A stretch of 64,000 nucleotides of DNA from Bacillus siamensis KCTC 13613 (GCF_000262045.1 NZ_AJVF01000037.1:1-64000); one strand, 5' to 3'; counted from the stretch's first letter, positions 17,246 to 25,269 are shown. Program-made: numbers and translations. The notes: generated by a model from the letters alone, not told the origin.

Positions 17246-17301
17246 TTGTCAGCATAGCGAATGTGGCGTAATATGGAATTATAACAAACGACGGTCGACG
17301 G
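17246..17301 (+). promoter_or_regulatory. Promoter and operator-like box of the dehydrogenase operon
   Basis: TTGTCA (17246-17251), 17 nt, TAATAT (17269-17274), then AACGACGGTCGACGG at 17287-17301, about the +1 to +15 region. The same 15-mer occurs at 20871-20885, 10 nt after a predicted -10 of the TauE/SafE gene. Position and identity suggest a repressor operator. Confidence 0.6.
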
Positions 17302-17342
17302 TCTGCCGTAAACCGAAACAATTCATTCAGGGGGGATGGAAT

Positions 17343-18398
17343 ATGAAAACATACAAGATTGCCAGCATACCGGGGGACGGTGTGGGAAAAGAAGTCGTTC
17401 CGCAAGCGGAGCGGGTGTTGAACGCAATCGCCGAATTACATGGGGGCATGGCATTCGATTTTACTTCTTTTCCGTGGAGCTGCGAGTATTACTTGGAGCA
17501 CGGAACCATGATGCCGGATGATGGATTAGAAACGTTACAGCACTTTGATGCTTTGTTTTTAGGAGCGGTAGGGAATCAAAAGCTCGTCCCCGACCATGTT
17601 TCGCTGTGGGGGCTGCTCATCAAGATACGCCGGGAATTTGAACAGGTGATCAATGTGCGGCCGGCGAAGCTGCTGCCGGGCATCACGTCCCCTCTCGTTA
17701 ACCCTAAGGATTTTGATCTGCTGGTCGTCCGGGAAAACAGTGAGGGCGAGTACAGCTCTGTCGGCGGCAGAATGTATCAGGGCGAAGACGAAATCGCCAT
17801 TCAAAACGCGGTCTTTTCCCGCAGAGGAACGGAAAGAGTGATGCGGTATGCCTTTGAACTGGCGGCAAATCGGAAAAAACACGTCACAAGCGCGACGAAA
17901 TCCAACGGTATTGTTCACTCGATGCCGTTTTGGGATGACATCTTTAAAGAGGTCAGCCAGGAGTATGCCGGGATTGAAACGGACTCGCAGCATATTGACG
18001 CACTGGCGGCCTTTTTTGTCACTCACCCAGAGCGCTTCGATGTCATTGTCGCTTCAAACCTGTTCGGAGATGTGCTGACAGATATCGGCGCGGCGATTAT
18101 GGGAAGCATCGGGATCGCTCCCGCCGCCAACATCAATGTAAACGGCAAATACCCTTCCATGTTTGAGCCTGTTCACGGCTCCGCTCCGGATATTGTCGGA
18201 AAAGGGATTGCCAACCCTATCGGCCAAATATGGACGGCTAAATTAATGCTCGATTCATTCGGAGAAGAGGAGCTGGGCAATCTCCTCCTGCAATCAATTG
18301 AAACGGTCACAAACAGCGGCGTCCTGACCCCGGACGTCGGCGGAAAACATTCAACGGAAGACGTCACTTCCGCTATTATTTCTCAAATAAAAAAATAA
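17343..18398 (+). CDS. Beta-decarboxylating dehydrogenase (tartrate/D-malate type)
   Basis: A 351-aa isocitrate/isopropylmalate-dehydrogenase-fold enzyme of the tartrate dehydrogenase (TtuC/DmlA/YcsA) branch, cytosolic and NAD-dependent with Mn2+/Mg2+. Visible features: N-terminal ASIPGDGVGKEVVPQ, the substrate-binding arginine region RREFEQVINVRPAKLL, VVRENSEGEY near residue 125, TSATKSNGIVHSMPFWDD with the catalytic Lys, metal-binding SNLFGDVLTDIGAAI and PVHGSAPDI. It resembles B. subtilis YcsA. RBS GGGGGGATGG. It is 21 nt upstream of the dehalogenase-like hydrolase, so they form an operon. The true hydroxy-acid substrate is unknown. Confidence 0.82.
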   Translation: MKTYKIASIPGDGVGKEVVPQAERVLNAIAELHGGMAFDFTSFPWSCEYYLEHGTMMPDDGLETLQHFDALFLGAVGNQKLVPDHVSLWGLLIKIRREFEQVINVRPAKLLPGITSPLVNPKDFDLLVVRENSEGEYSSVGGRMYQGEDEIAIQNAVFSRRGTERVMRYAFELAANRKKHVTSATKSNGIVHSMPFWDDIFKEVSQEYAGIETDSQHIDALAAFFVTHPERFDVIVASNLFGDVLTDIGAAIMGSIGIAPAANINVNGKYPSMFEPVHGSAPDIVGKGIANPIGQIWTAKLMLDSFGEEELGNLLLQSIETVTNSGVLTPDVGGKHSTEDVTSAIISQIKK

Positions 18399-18419
18399 CA
18401 TTTTATAAGGAGAGAGAAA

Positions 18420-19325
18420 ATGGATTCTTTTCGTGAACAATTTGAAAAGCATGTGACCCATGATTCAATTGAGGTAAATGGCATCCGCCTTCATTACGTC
18501 TTTGCGGGAAAGGAGGAGGCTCCCCCCGTCATTCTCCTGCACGGCTTTCCGCAAAGCTGGGTGACGTGGCGTTATGTAATTCCGACGCTTGCCGCTTCTC
18601 ACAGAGTCATCGCTGTTGATCTGAGGGGCTACGGCGATTCTGAAAAGCCGGGCGGCATAAACGGCTATGATAACAAAACGATGGCAAGCGATATACAAGG
18701 TCTGATGCGCCGCCTGCATATACAAAAAGCGTTAATTGCCGGGCATGACAGAGGCGCCAGGGTAGCAAGACGGCTTGCTTTAGATGCTCCGGAGCTGGCG
18801 GCAGGCCTTGTGCTCATTGACATTATGCCGACTGAATACGTCTATGATTCTCTGACGGCAGCTGAAGCGGCAAAAAAATACTGGCACTGGACATTTCAAG
18901 TCGTTCCCCATCTGCCGGAAGAATTAATAAGAGGAAAAGAAGAGGAATATCTTAGATTTTTATTAAGCAGAGGTGACGGGCTTTTTGACCTGCTGACATC
19001 AGACGGCGCCTGGGACCGGTACTTAGCCGCCTGGAAGCAGCCCGGCGCTGTCCAAGCTGCGCTTAACGACTACAGAGCCGCTTATCACATTGATTTGCCG
19101 AGATATCGTTCAGAAAAGGAAGCACAGAAAAAACTGGATGTTCCCACGCTTTTGCTGTGGGGAGAAAAAGGGAACTTAGCCGGCCTTCCCGTGCTTGACA
19201 CATGGAGAGAATCAATTCGTGAAGTCAGCGGATTTGAGGTAAAAGGCTGCGGCCATTACGTCCCCGAGGAAAAACCGACAGAAATTGCCCGCAGGATTAT
19301 CGATTTTTCAAAAACGGTTTTTTAA
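18420..19325 (+). CDS. Alpha/beta hydrolase, fluoroacetate (haloacetate) dehalogenase-like
   Basis: A 301-aa alpha/beta hydrolase. The oxyanion HGFPQSW (41-47) and nucleophile elbow GHDRGAR put Asp at 110 with Arg111 and Arg114; D134, an H156-W157 pair, Y218 and H279 (GCGHYVPEEKP) fill the positions known in fluoroacetate dehalogenase (nucleophile Asp, two carboxylate-binding Arg, halide-binding His/Trp/Tyr, general-base His). Epoxide hydrolases of the same fold normally have GHDWGG, so the DRGAR elbow favours haloacid-type activity. It is cytosolic. RBS AAGGAGAGAG lies 8 nt before ATG; it follows the dehydrogenase by 21 nt. An epoxide- or ester-hydrolase activity is the alternative; substrate not proven. 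Confidence 0.75.
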   Translation: MDSFREQFEKHVTHDSIEVNGIRLHYVFAGKEEAPPVILLHGFPQSWVTWRYVIPTLAASHRVIAVDLRGYGDSEKPGGINGYDNKTMASDIQGLMRRLHIQKALIAGHDRGARVARRLALDAPELAAGLVLIDIMPTEYVYDSLTAAEAAKKYWHWTFQVVPHLPEELIRGKEEEYLRFLLSRGDGLFDLLTSDGAWDRYLAAWKQPGAVQAALNDYRAAYHIDLPRYRSEKEAQKKLDVPTLLLWGEKGNLAGLPVLDTWRESIREVSGFEVKGCGHYVPEEKPTEIARRIIDFSKTVF

Positions 19326-19361
19326 GGGCGGACCACACCGAAACAGGCAGACTCTTAAAAC

Positions 19362-19397
19362 CCGGCCTGATGATTTACCATCTCTATCACAGGCCGG
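19362..19397. terminator. Hairpin between hydrolase and NUDIX genes
   Basis: CCGGCCTG-loop-CAGGCCGG stem; on the minus strand it is followed by GTTTT, weak but adequate for termination of the NUDIX gene, and it also lies after the hydrolase gene. Confidence 0.5.
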
Positions 19398-19454
19398 ATC
19401 ATTCATAAGTGAAATGGTTCTGAACCAGTTCCTCTCTTTTTCCTGCTTGCTGCC

Positions 19455-20078
19455 TTAATCAAAATAAACGGGTTCGTCCGGATGTTTGAGATATGCAAAC
19501 ATCCTTTCAATCTGACTTTCCGTATTGCGGGCTTCAGACAGCGGCGGCAGCTCCGTTTCTGCAAAAAAAGCGGCCGCGCTTGTTTCCGTTCCCTCTCTGA
19601 GCCGGCCGCCGATGATCTCGCATTTGATAAACACTTTGTAAACGTGGGCGGCGGACGGCGGATGGGAATGGCATTTCTTATCCATTACAGCTAACAGTTT
19701 AACGGGCTTTACGTCGATTCCCGACTCCTCCTTTACTTCTTTGACAGCGGCTTCGCCAGGAGAGATGCCGATATCGGCCCACCCGCCCGGCAGCGCCCAT
19801 CTGCCGTCGCTTTTCTCTTTCACCATTAATATGCTCTGATCTTTAAAAACTGCCGCTCTGACATCAACTTTCGGAGTGGGATACCCGCTGTCCCCTGCGA
19901 AGACGTCTTGTATAATCTCTTTGCCGGTCCCGGTATGATGCGCCATGATATCCACGCTTATTTTTCTTATTTCTTCAAATCTCTCAATATCATATATGTC
20001 TTTGGAATAAGCCAGCCCCGCTTGCGCCGCGGATTGAAGCTGTTTTGCCCATTCAAGCCATTTTGGCTCCATTTTCAA
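19455..20078 (-). CDS. NUDIX hydrolase with N-terminal helical domain
   Basis: A 207-aa protein with an N-terminal helical region (residues 1-60, EWAKQLQSAAQAGLAYSKD) found in the YjhB-type group, then a NUDIX domain. The Nudix box runs from GGWADIGISPGEAAVKE to VKEESGIDV (about residues 118-140), with the catalytic EExG-type glutamates. Such enzymes hydrolyse ADP-ribose or other nucleoside-diphosphate derivatives in the cytosol. Similar to B. subtilis YjhB as I recall it. The upstream region holds a degenerate coding fragment rather than a normal promoter; its own promoter was not located. Confidence 0.75.
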   Translation of the reverse strand: MKMEPKWLEWAKQLQSAAQAGLAYSKDIYDIERFEEIRKISVDIMAHHTGTGKEIIQDVFAGDSGYPTPKVDVRAAVFKDQSILMVKEKSDGRWALPGGWADIGISPGEAAVKEVKEESGIDVKPVKLLAVMDKKCHSHPPSAAHVYKVFIKCEIIGGRLREGTETSAAAFFAETELPPLSEARNTESQIERMFAYLKHPDEPVYFD

Positions 20079-20212
20079 TCACCCGCCGATCTTTATGTTT
20101 TCACGAATACAGAAAATGCTGCCGGTTCATTAAACCCCAGTTTTTCCGCCGATGAGACTGGGGCCGGTTCTCCCCCCTGCCGGAGAAAGCAGACGGAACA
20201 GGGTTTGTTTTT

Positions 20213-20260
20213 TTACATGAATTCAACTGTTATGAAGTATTTTTTGACGTCTTCGCTCAT
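20213..20260 (-). pseudogene. Remnant of a MerR-type regulator (bltR-like), 15 codons
   Basis: A strong RBS (AAGGAGG) leads into MSEDVKKYFITVEFM and a stop. The KYFxTxEF pattern is how MerR-family activators such as BltR begin (typically YFTTGEF). It is divergent from bltD, as bltR is from blt-bltD in B. subtilis, and the palindrome between them looks like a MerR operator. I infer a bltR gene cut off after 15 codons, with blt also lost. It could instead be a chance small ORF. Confidence 0.5.
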
Positions 20261-20274
20261 AATACCTCCTTGAC

Positions 20275-20291
20275 GATATGGCAACCATATC
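20275..20291. promoter_or_regulatory. MerR-type palindrome between bltR remnant and bltD
   Basis: GATATGG-CAA-CCATATC is a perfect 7-3-7 palindrome. As I recall it, the blt promoter of B. subtilis carries a very similar element bound by BltR. It may now be an orphan site. Confidence 0.5.
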
Positions 20292-20345
20292 CATTATGAT
20301 GATCATTGGATGATCTTCAGAAAAAGCGGAAGAGGAGTATGAAGG

Positions 20346-20816
20346 ATGACGATTGAAATCAGAGCAGTGACGGAAGAAAACCGTGCCGATATACTGGCGC
20401 TTCATGTAAGTGAAAGCCAGGCTTTATTTATTGAAACCGCGGAAGAGTGTTTACAAGATGCTGAGGATTGCCGGCATTATCAGCCGGCCGGCCTTTATGT
20501 TGACGGGGAGTTGGTCGGCTTTGCCATGTACGGCTGGTTTCCGGAATATGATGAAGAAAATAAAAACGGCAGAGTGTGGCTTGACCGTTTTTTCATTGAT
20601 GAACGATACCAGGGACGGGGATTGGGCAGACTGATGCTTGATGCCCTTATCCATTATCTCGCTCAATTATATGATTGCAGACGGATTTATTTAAGCCTGT
20701 TTGAAGATAACGTGCACGCACTGCGCCTTTATCAAAAATTCGGCTTTAGATTCAATGGAGAGCTGGACTCAAACGGGGAAAAAGTGATGGTCAAAGAGCT
20801 TCAGAGCGCTGTATAA
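20346..20816 (+). CDS. bltD: Spermine/spermidine acetyltransferase
   Basis: A 156-aa GNAT acetyltransferase matching B. subtilis BltD, which acetylates polyamines using acetyl-CoA in the cytosol. The acetyl-CoA-binding motif A is FFIDERYQGRGLGRLML (about residues 80-97) and motif B is LSLFEDNVHALRLYQKFGF. The start ATG has GGAGTATGAAGG upstream. In B. subtilis bltD is cotranscribed with the efflux gene blt under BltR; here blt is absent and bltR is reduced to a remnant, leaving bltD alone behind the palindrome at 20275-20291. Confidence 0.85.
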   Translation: MTIEIRAVTEENRADILALHVSESQALFIETAEECLQDAEDCRHYQPAGLYVDGELVGFAMYGWFPEYDEENKNGRVWLDRFFIDERYQGRGLGRLMLDALIHYLAQLYDCRRIYLSLFEDNVHALRLYQKFGFRFNGELDSNGEKVMVKELQSAV

Positions 20817-20831
20817 AAGCATTCCGGCTTC

Positions 20832-20901
20832 TTGCCAATACTTTAAATTTGAGGTAACATAAAGATATTGAACGACGGTCGACGGACAACGGTCGATCGT
20901 T
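20832..20901 (+). promoter_or_regulatory. Promoter and operator-like box of the TauE/SafE gene
   Basis: TTGCCA (20832-20837), 17 nt, TAACAT (20855-20860), then AACGACGGTCGACGG at 20871-20885 followed by a second partial copy ACGGTCGATCG (20889-20899). The 15-mer is identical to that at 17287-17301 and lies at nearly the same distance from the -10. Confidence 0.6.
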
Positions 20902-20961
20902 AAACATCTGGTACAGCGGATCGAAACATTGTCATCAGGCATCTAAATGGAGGAGAAGATT

Positions 20962-21705
20962 GTGCTTATTATACTCGTTATGTTTCTGCTCGGGATTATT
21001 CTCGGGTTTATCGGCGCGGGGGGAGCCGGCTTTGTCATTGCACTTTTAACCATACTTTTTCACGTCCCGATTCACACGGCTTTGGGCACTTCCCTTGCCG
21101 GAATGGCTTTCACAAGTTTGTCCGGGGCTTTCAGCCACTACCGTGAAGGCAATATTCAGATGAAAATCGGTCTCATCGTCGGCGTTTTTGCGGCATTCGG
21201 TTCTTTTTTCGGGGCCAGACTTACTTCTCTTATCCCCGCAGATTTGCTGCATTACTTGACGGCGGGCATGCTGTTTTTATCTGCTCTATTGATTTTAGTC
21301 CGGTTATTTATTTTAAAAGAAACACAAGAAGACACCGGACCGCAAAGCAATCTGAACATATGGGTGAAAGCCGTTGTTCTCGGTATCATCGCAGGAATCT
21401 TGTCCGGAACATTCGGCATCGGCTCCGCCCCTTTCATCCAAATCGGCTTAATGATTCTTTTGCGCTTATCCATCCGCCAGTCGGTCGGCACCACCATGCT
21501 AGTCATTATCCCGCTTGCAGTCGGCGGAGGTCTCGGTTATGTGACGGAAGGGTTTGTCGACTATATGCTGTTGGTCAAAGTGCTGATCGGAACGATGTGC
21601 GGCGCATATGTCGGAGCGAAATTCACCAATCTCGTGCCGAAAGTCATTCTGAAATCAGCTATCTTTTTAACACCGGCCATCGCCGGTCTGATGCTTTTAT
21701 TTTAA
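20962..21705 (+). CDS. TauE/SafE-family anion exporter
   Basis: A 247-aa membrane protein of the TauE/SafE (sulfite/organosulfonate exporter) family with about eight helices in two homologous halves, each with a glycine-rich start (LGFIGAGGAGFVIALL and LSGTFGIGSAPFIQIGLM) and the TSLAGMAFTSL / TTMLVIIPLAVGG repeats. A GTG start at 20962 is preferred because GGAGGAGA sits 6 nt upstream; the ATG at 20947 lies in front of that RBS. Family members export sulfite, sulfoacetate or related anions. The box shared with the dehydrogenase/dehalogenase operon suggests it handles a related acid or product. Confidence 0.75.
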   Translation: MLIILVMFLLGIILGFIGAGGAGFVIALLTILFHVPIHTALGTSLAGMAFTSLSGAFSHYREGNIQMKIGLIVGVFAAFGSFFGARLTSLIPADLLHYLTAGMLFLSALLILVRLFILKETQEDTGPQSNLNIWVKAVVLGIIAGILSGTFGIGSAPFIQIGLMILLRLSIRQSVGTTMLVIIPLAVGGGLGYVTEGFVDYMLLVKVLIGTMCGAYVGAKFTNLVPKVILKSAIFLTPAIAGLMLLF

Positions 21706-21712
21706 ACTGAAC

Positions 21713-21735
21713 GGAAGGCAGCGGCCTTCCGTTTT
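21713..21735. terminator. Bidirectional terminator
   Basis: CGGAAGG-CAGCGG-CCTTCCG followed by T6; shared by the TauE gene and the convergent XRE regulator. Confidence 0.8.
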
Positions 21736-21744
21736 TTTCTGTTT

Positions 21745-22584
21745 TCACCTGTTTTCGAAGAGCTTTTTCAGCTTTGCTTCCGTTTCGGTATGATCTACCG
21801 GCGTATAGACGCTGCAGCGCAGGTCACTGTTGCCCTGAACCTGAAAAGAAGTCAGATTAAAGACCATTTTTCCCGCCTTCGCGTGGCGGAACTCAATTAA
21901 TACTTCGGGAGCCGAGCTGACTTCGCTCTCATTCCACAACGTATGAAACTCTGAATATGTCTTCTCCATTTCTTCTATAAACTGAGAATACCACGTATCC
22001 GCTACATATTGGCCGTAATACGTTCTGAAAATGGCAATGAAACCTTTCACAAAGTGCTCCCAGTTCACGGCTAGACTTCTTAATTCTTTTCTTGAAAACA
22101 ATAGCTCAATGAGATTCCGTTTTTCGGGGGGGATTTGTTCAAAATCTAAAAACACGTGAGCCGCCGCCTGGTTCCACCCTACGATATGACACCGCCTGTC
22201 CGAGATAATGGTGGGACAATAACGGAGTTCCTGCAAAATTTTTGAAAGGGACGGGCTGATGACCGCTTCTTCCTCTGCGGTAAACGGCTGTTTCACGCCC
22301 TCATCAATGGCAAGCGCGTACAAATAATTTCTTTCATCTTTATTCAGCTGCAACGCATCGGAAACGGCGTCCAATACACCTGCCGACACTTTAATGTCTC
22401 TGCCCTGCTCCAGCCACGTATACCACGTGGTGCTTACGCCGGCTAATTGCGCGACCTCTTCTCTTCTGAGTCCCGGCGTTCTTCTTCGCGTACCCGTCGG
22501 CAGGCCGGCCATCTGCGGAGAAATTTTAGCCCGCTGCGTTTTTAAAAACTCTGAAAGAGCCTGGAGTCTTCCTTCTGGTATCAT
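21745..22584 (-). CDS. XRE/MmyB-type transcriptional regulator
   Basis: A 279-aa regulator: N-terminal XRE helix-turn-helix (about residues 5-75) with RRRTPGLRREEVAQLAGVSTTWYTWLEQGR, the hallmark of the MmyB group, and a C-terminal MmyB-like PAS-type ligand domain (residues 100-270), whose family structure binds a fatty-acid-like ligand. Start at 22584 with GGAGAGGAGA upstream. It is divergent from the FabF paralogue, so a lipid-related inducer is plausible but inferred. Confidence 0.8.
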   Translation of the reverse strand: MIPEGRLQALSEFLKTQRAKISPQMAGLPTGTRRRTPGLRREEVAQLAGVSTTWYTWLEQGRDIKVSAGVLDAVSDALQLNKDERNYLYALAIDEGVKQPFTAEEEAVISPSLSKILQELRYCPTIISDRRCHIVGWNQAAAHVFLDFEQIPPEKRNLIELLFSRKELRSLAVNWEHFVKGFIAIFRTYYGQYVADTWYSQFIEEMEKTYSEFHTLWNESEVSSAPEVLIEFRHAKAGKMVFNLTSFQVQGNSDLRCSVYTPVDHTETEAKLKKLFENR

Positions 22585-22622
22585 TCCGAATCTCTCCTCT
22601 CCTACCCTGGTATTCATTATAC

Positions 22623-22665
22623 TAGGATAAACAACAACTTGTAATAGGATAATTGCGAGTTACAA
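22623..22665. promoter_or_regulatory. Divergent promoter region with repeat elements
   Basis: Between the regulator and the fabF-like gene are two TAGGATAA copies (22623-22630, 22645-22652) and an inverted pair TTGTAA (22639-22644) / TTACAA (22660-22665). These are the best operator candidates for the XRE/MmyB protein. Confidence 0.4.
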
Positions 22666-22692
22666 TAAATACATACCGAAGGAGGAATGACC

Positions 22693-23928
22693 ATGAAAAG
22701 AGTTGTAATCACCGGAATGGGAGTGATTTCACCTCTCGGCAATGATGTAAATACATTTTGGAAACACCTGACGGAAGGAAAATCGGGAATTTCTTTCATA
22801 GATTCTTTTGATGTCTCCGGCTCCAAGACAAAAATAGCCGGCACCGTCCGCGATTTTGACGCAGAAGAAAGATGGGGCAGAAAAGAAGCGAGACGGCTTG
22901 ACCGTTTCAGCCAGTTTGCTTTAGCGGCAGCGGAACAGGCGCTGGAAAGCTCCGGAATTCAGCTCGATCAGATTGACCGTGAACGCCTCGGCGTGTACGT
23001 CGGCTCCGGAATCGGCGGCATCACGACTTTGATTGAGAATGTTCATACTTTAAATGAACGGGGAGCACGAAAAGTGAGCCCGAGCCTTGTCCCCATGATG
23101 ATCTCAAATGCGGCCGCCGCTCAAATCAGCATCAGATTAGGCGCGCTCGGCCCCTCACTTTCTCCTGTGACCGCGTGTTCCATCGGCAATACGTCGATCG
23201 GGGAAGCATTCAACGCCATTCGGAATGATGACGCGGATATCATGTTTGCCGGGGGCGCGGAGGCGGCGATTACCAATCTGTCACTGGCCAGCTTCGGCAA
23301 TGCCCATGCCCTTTCAGCAAGAAACGAAGATCCCGCCGCGGCAAGCCGGCCGTTTGACGCGGATCGTGATGGATTTGTCATGAGTGAAGGCGCAGGCATC
23401 TTAGTATTAGAATCATTGGATAGCGCAATCAGCCGAAACGCCCCTATCCTCTGTGAGGTGCTCGGCTACGGCGCGAGCTCGGATGCCTATCATATGGTAG
23501 CCTCTCATCCGGAAGGAACGGGCGCTTACCTGGCGATGAAAAACGCTTTGAAGAAGGCGAACGTTTCAGCGGAAGACATTGATATCGTAAGCGCCCATGC
23601 GACAAGCACAAAAGCCGGAGATCTCTCTGAAACATTGGCCATCAAGAAATTATTCGGGGAGCTTGCCTATGACATTCCGGTCACGGCAAACAAATCAATG
23701 CTCGGCCACATGCTTGGCGCGGCAGGCGGAGTTGAAGCCATCGCTCTGACAGAAAGCTTGAGACACGGCATCATCCCGCCGACAATCAATCTGCAAAACT
23801 CTGATTCGGCGTGTGATTTGGACTATGTATCAGACGGTCCGCGACATCAATCGTTAACGATCGGCCTTTCCAACTCATTCGGCTTTGGCGGGCATAATTC
23901 AGCGATCGTGCTCAAGACATATGAATAA
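22693..23928 (+). CDS. Beta-ketoacyl-ACP synthase II paralogue (FabF-like)
   Basis: A 411-aa thiolase-fold condensing enzyme with the complete KAS II triad: C162 in VTACSIGNTS, H302 in SAHATSTKAGD and H339 in ANKSMLGHMLGAAG, plus NSFGFGGHN near the end. These positions match FabF numbering closely. Differences from housekeeping FabF include ACSIG for ACATG and HATST for HGTST. It condenses malonyl-ACP with an acyl-ACP in the cytosol. The ATG at 22693 is preferred because GGAGG abuts the earlier ATG at 22687. There is no acyl carrier protein or other fab gene nearby; it is an accessory copy under the divergent XRE/MmyB regulator. Confidence 0.82.
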   Translation: MKRVVITGMGVISPLGNDVNTFWKHLTEGKSGISFIDSFDVSGSKTKIAGTVRDFDAEERWGRKEARRLDRFSQFALAAAEQALESSGIQLDQIDRERLGVYVGSGIGGITTLIENVHTLNERGARKVSPSLVPMMISNAAAAQISIRLGALGPSLSPVTACSIGNTSIGEAFNAIRNDDADIMFAGGAEAAITNLSLASFGNAHALSARNEDPAAASRPFDADRDGFVMSEGAGILVLESLDSAISRNAPILCEVLGYGASSDAYHMVASHPEGTGAYLAMKNALKKANVSAEDIDIVSAHATSTKAGDLSETLAIKKLFGELAYDIPVTANKSMLGHMLGAAGGVEAIALTESLRHGIIPPTINLQNSDSACDLDYVSDGPRHQSLTIGLSNSFGFGGHNSAIVLKTYE

Positions 23929-23935
23929 CGGGAAC

Positions 23936-23970
23936 AAAAAAAGGAGTGAATCATTTCACTCCTTTTTTTG
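23936..23970. terminator. Bidirectional terminator
   Basis: AAAAAAGGAGTGAA-TCA-TTTCACTCCTTTTTT between convergent genes. Confidence 0.9.
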
Positions 23971-25168
23971 CTTTCTCCGGTTTAGTTGTTAAGGTGAAAA
24001 AAGCGATGGAACCGATAACGGATGTCGTAAACATAATCGCCCCCATCGGGACGGCCGTCGCTTCATTCATTCCGACAAGCGGCGACACGATGGAACCGAG
24101 AAGAAGCGGAAGCATGCCGAGCAGTGCGCTTGCGCTTCCCGCGCGGTGTCCCTGCTTTTCCATCGCCAATGTAAAGGTGCTTGTCAGCGTCATACCGATC
24201 GTAATCATATAAATAAAAATTGAAATCACCAGTGCCGCCAGCGGCCCGTGAATGATCGTCATGACAAGCAGAACGGCAGTCGCCGTCATCGCTGTAATCA
24301 CGCCGATTCTCAGCAGGCTTTTTTCATGAATGATTCCGCCGAAACGCCCGATGATAAAACTTCCGGAAATGATCGCCAGACCGTTTATGCCGAATAAAAT
24401 ACTGAATACCTGCGGCGAGACTCCGTAAATATCCTGATACACAAAAGGCGTCCCGGAAACATACGCAAAGCTCCCGCCGTGAATAAAGCCGACCGTCAGC
24501 GCATAGCCGATAAATGACCGGTCTTTCAGCAGGCTTCCCATTGTCCGCACGGAATTTCCGATGGAACTCGGAATCCGCTTTTCCGGCGGGAGGGTTTCTG
24601 TCAGCTTGAGCGCAATGATGAGAACAAGCAAAAACCCGATAACGGTTAAAAAGAGAAAAATCGTATGCCATGATGCAAACGGGAGCAGTAAAATCGCGCC
24701 TCCCGTCATCGGCGCCACCATCGGCGCGACGGCGGTAATGACCATCAGCAGCGAGAAAAACTTAGAAAGCTCTCTTCCCGTAAACACATCTCTGACGATC
24801 GCACGGGACAGAACGAGCCCCGCCGAAGCGGTGAATCCTTGAAGAAAACGGGCAATCACTAATGTTGTAATGTTCGGTGCAAGCGCGCAAAACAGAGAAA
24901 ACAAAGCAAATAAAAAAATACATAGTAATAACGGTTTTCTTCTTCCCTTCGCGTCACTTAACGGGCCGACAACAACCTGTCCGATTGTCAGTCCGATCAG
25001 ACATGCGGTTAAACTGAGCTGGACAAGTGATGCGCGGGCGCTTAAATCTTCAGCGATTTCAGGGAAACTCGGCAGATACATATCTATATTCAGCGGCCCC
25101 AGTATCGCAAGCATGCCGAGAAGAAAAGCCAGCGCAAGCCGCTCCTTGCCGGTCGGATTATGCAGCAT
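23951..25168 (-). CDS. Bcr/CflA-family drug efflux MFS transporter
   Basis: A 405-aa 12-helix MFS drug:H+ antiporter. The TM1 motif LGPLNIDMYLPSFPEIAEDL, the loop GPLSDAKGRRKPLL (MFS motif A) and RFLQGFTASAGLVLSRAIVRD (motif C region) are diagnostic of Bcr/CflA. B. subtilis YdgK is the comparable protein. RBS AAGGTGGGA precedes ATG. Related pumps export bicyclomycin, chloramphenicol or sulfonamides. Monocistronic; the last codons overlap the bidirectional terminator. Confidence 0.82.
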   Translation of the reverse strand: MLHNPTGKERLALAFLLGMLAILGPLNIDMYLPSFPEIAEDLSARASLVQLSLTACLIGLTIGQVVVGPLSDAKGRRKPLLLCIFLFALFSLFCALAPNITTLVIARFLQGFTASAGLVLSRAIVRDVFTGRELSKFFSLLMVITAVAPMVAPMTGGAILLLPFASWHTIFLFLTVIGFLLVLIIALKLTETLPPEKRIPSSIGNSVRTMGSLLKDRSFIGYALTVGFIHGGSFAYVSGTPFVYQDIYGVSPQVFSILFGINGLAIISGSFIIGRFGGIIHEKSLLRIGVITAMTATAVLLVMTIIHGPLAALVISIFIYMITIGMTLTSTFTLAMEKQGHRAGSASALLGMLPLLLGSIVSPLVGMNEATAVPMGAIMFTTSVIGSIAFFTLTTKPEKAKKGVK

Positions 25169-25269
25169 ATCGTTCCCACCTTTCCTTTGTTAGTCTCTCA
25201 AAACATTTGTATATTGTATCATAATTTTTTCTTTATTTTTAAAAGTTTTCAAGCGGGGCAAAAAGACAT

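Noticed and set aside
17287-17301. GTCGAC palindrome as a restriction or modification signature
   Set aside because: The meaningful match is the whole 15-mer shared with 20871-20885, not the 6-bp core.
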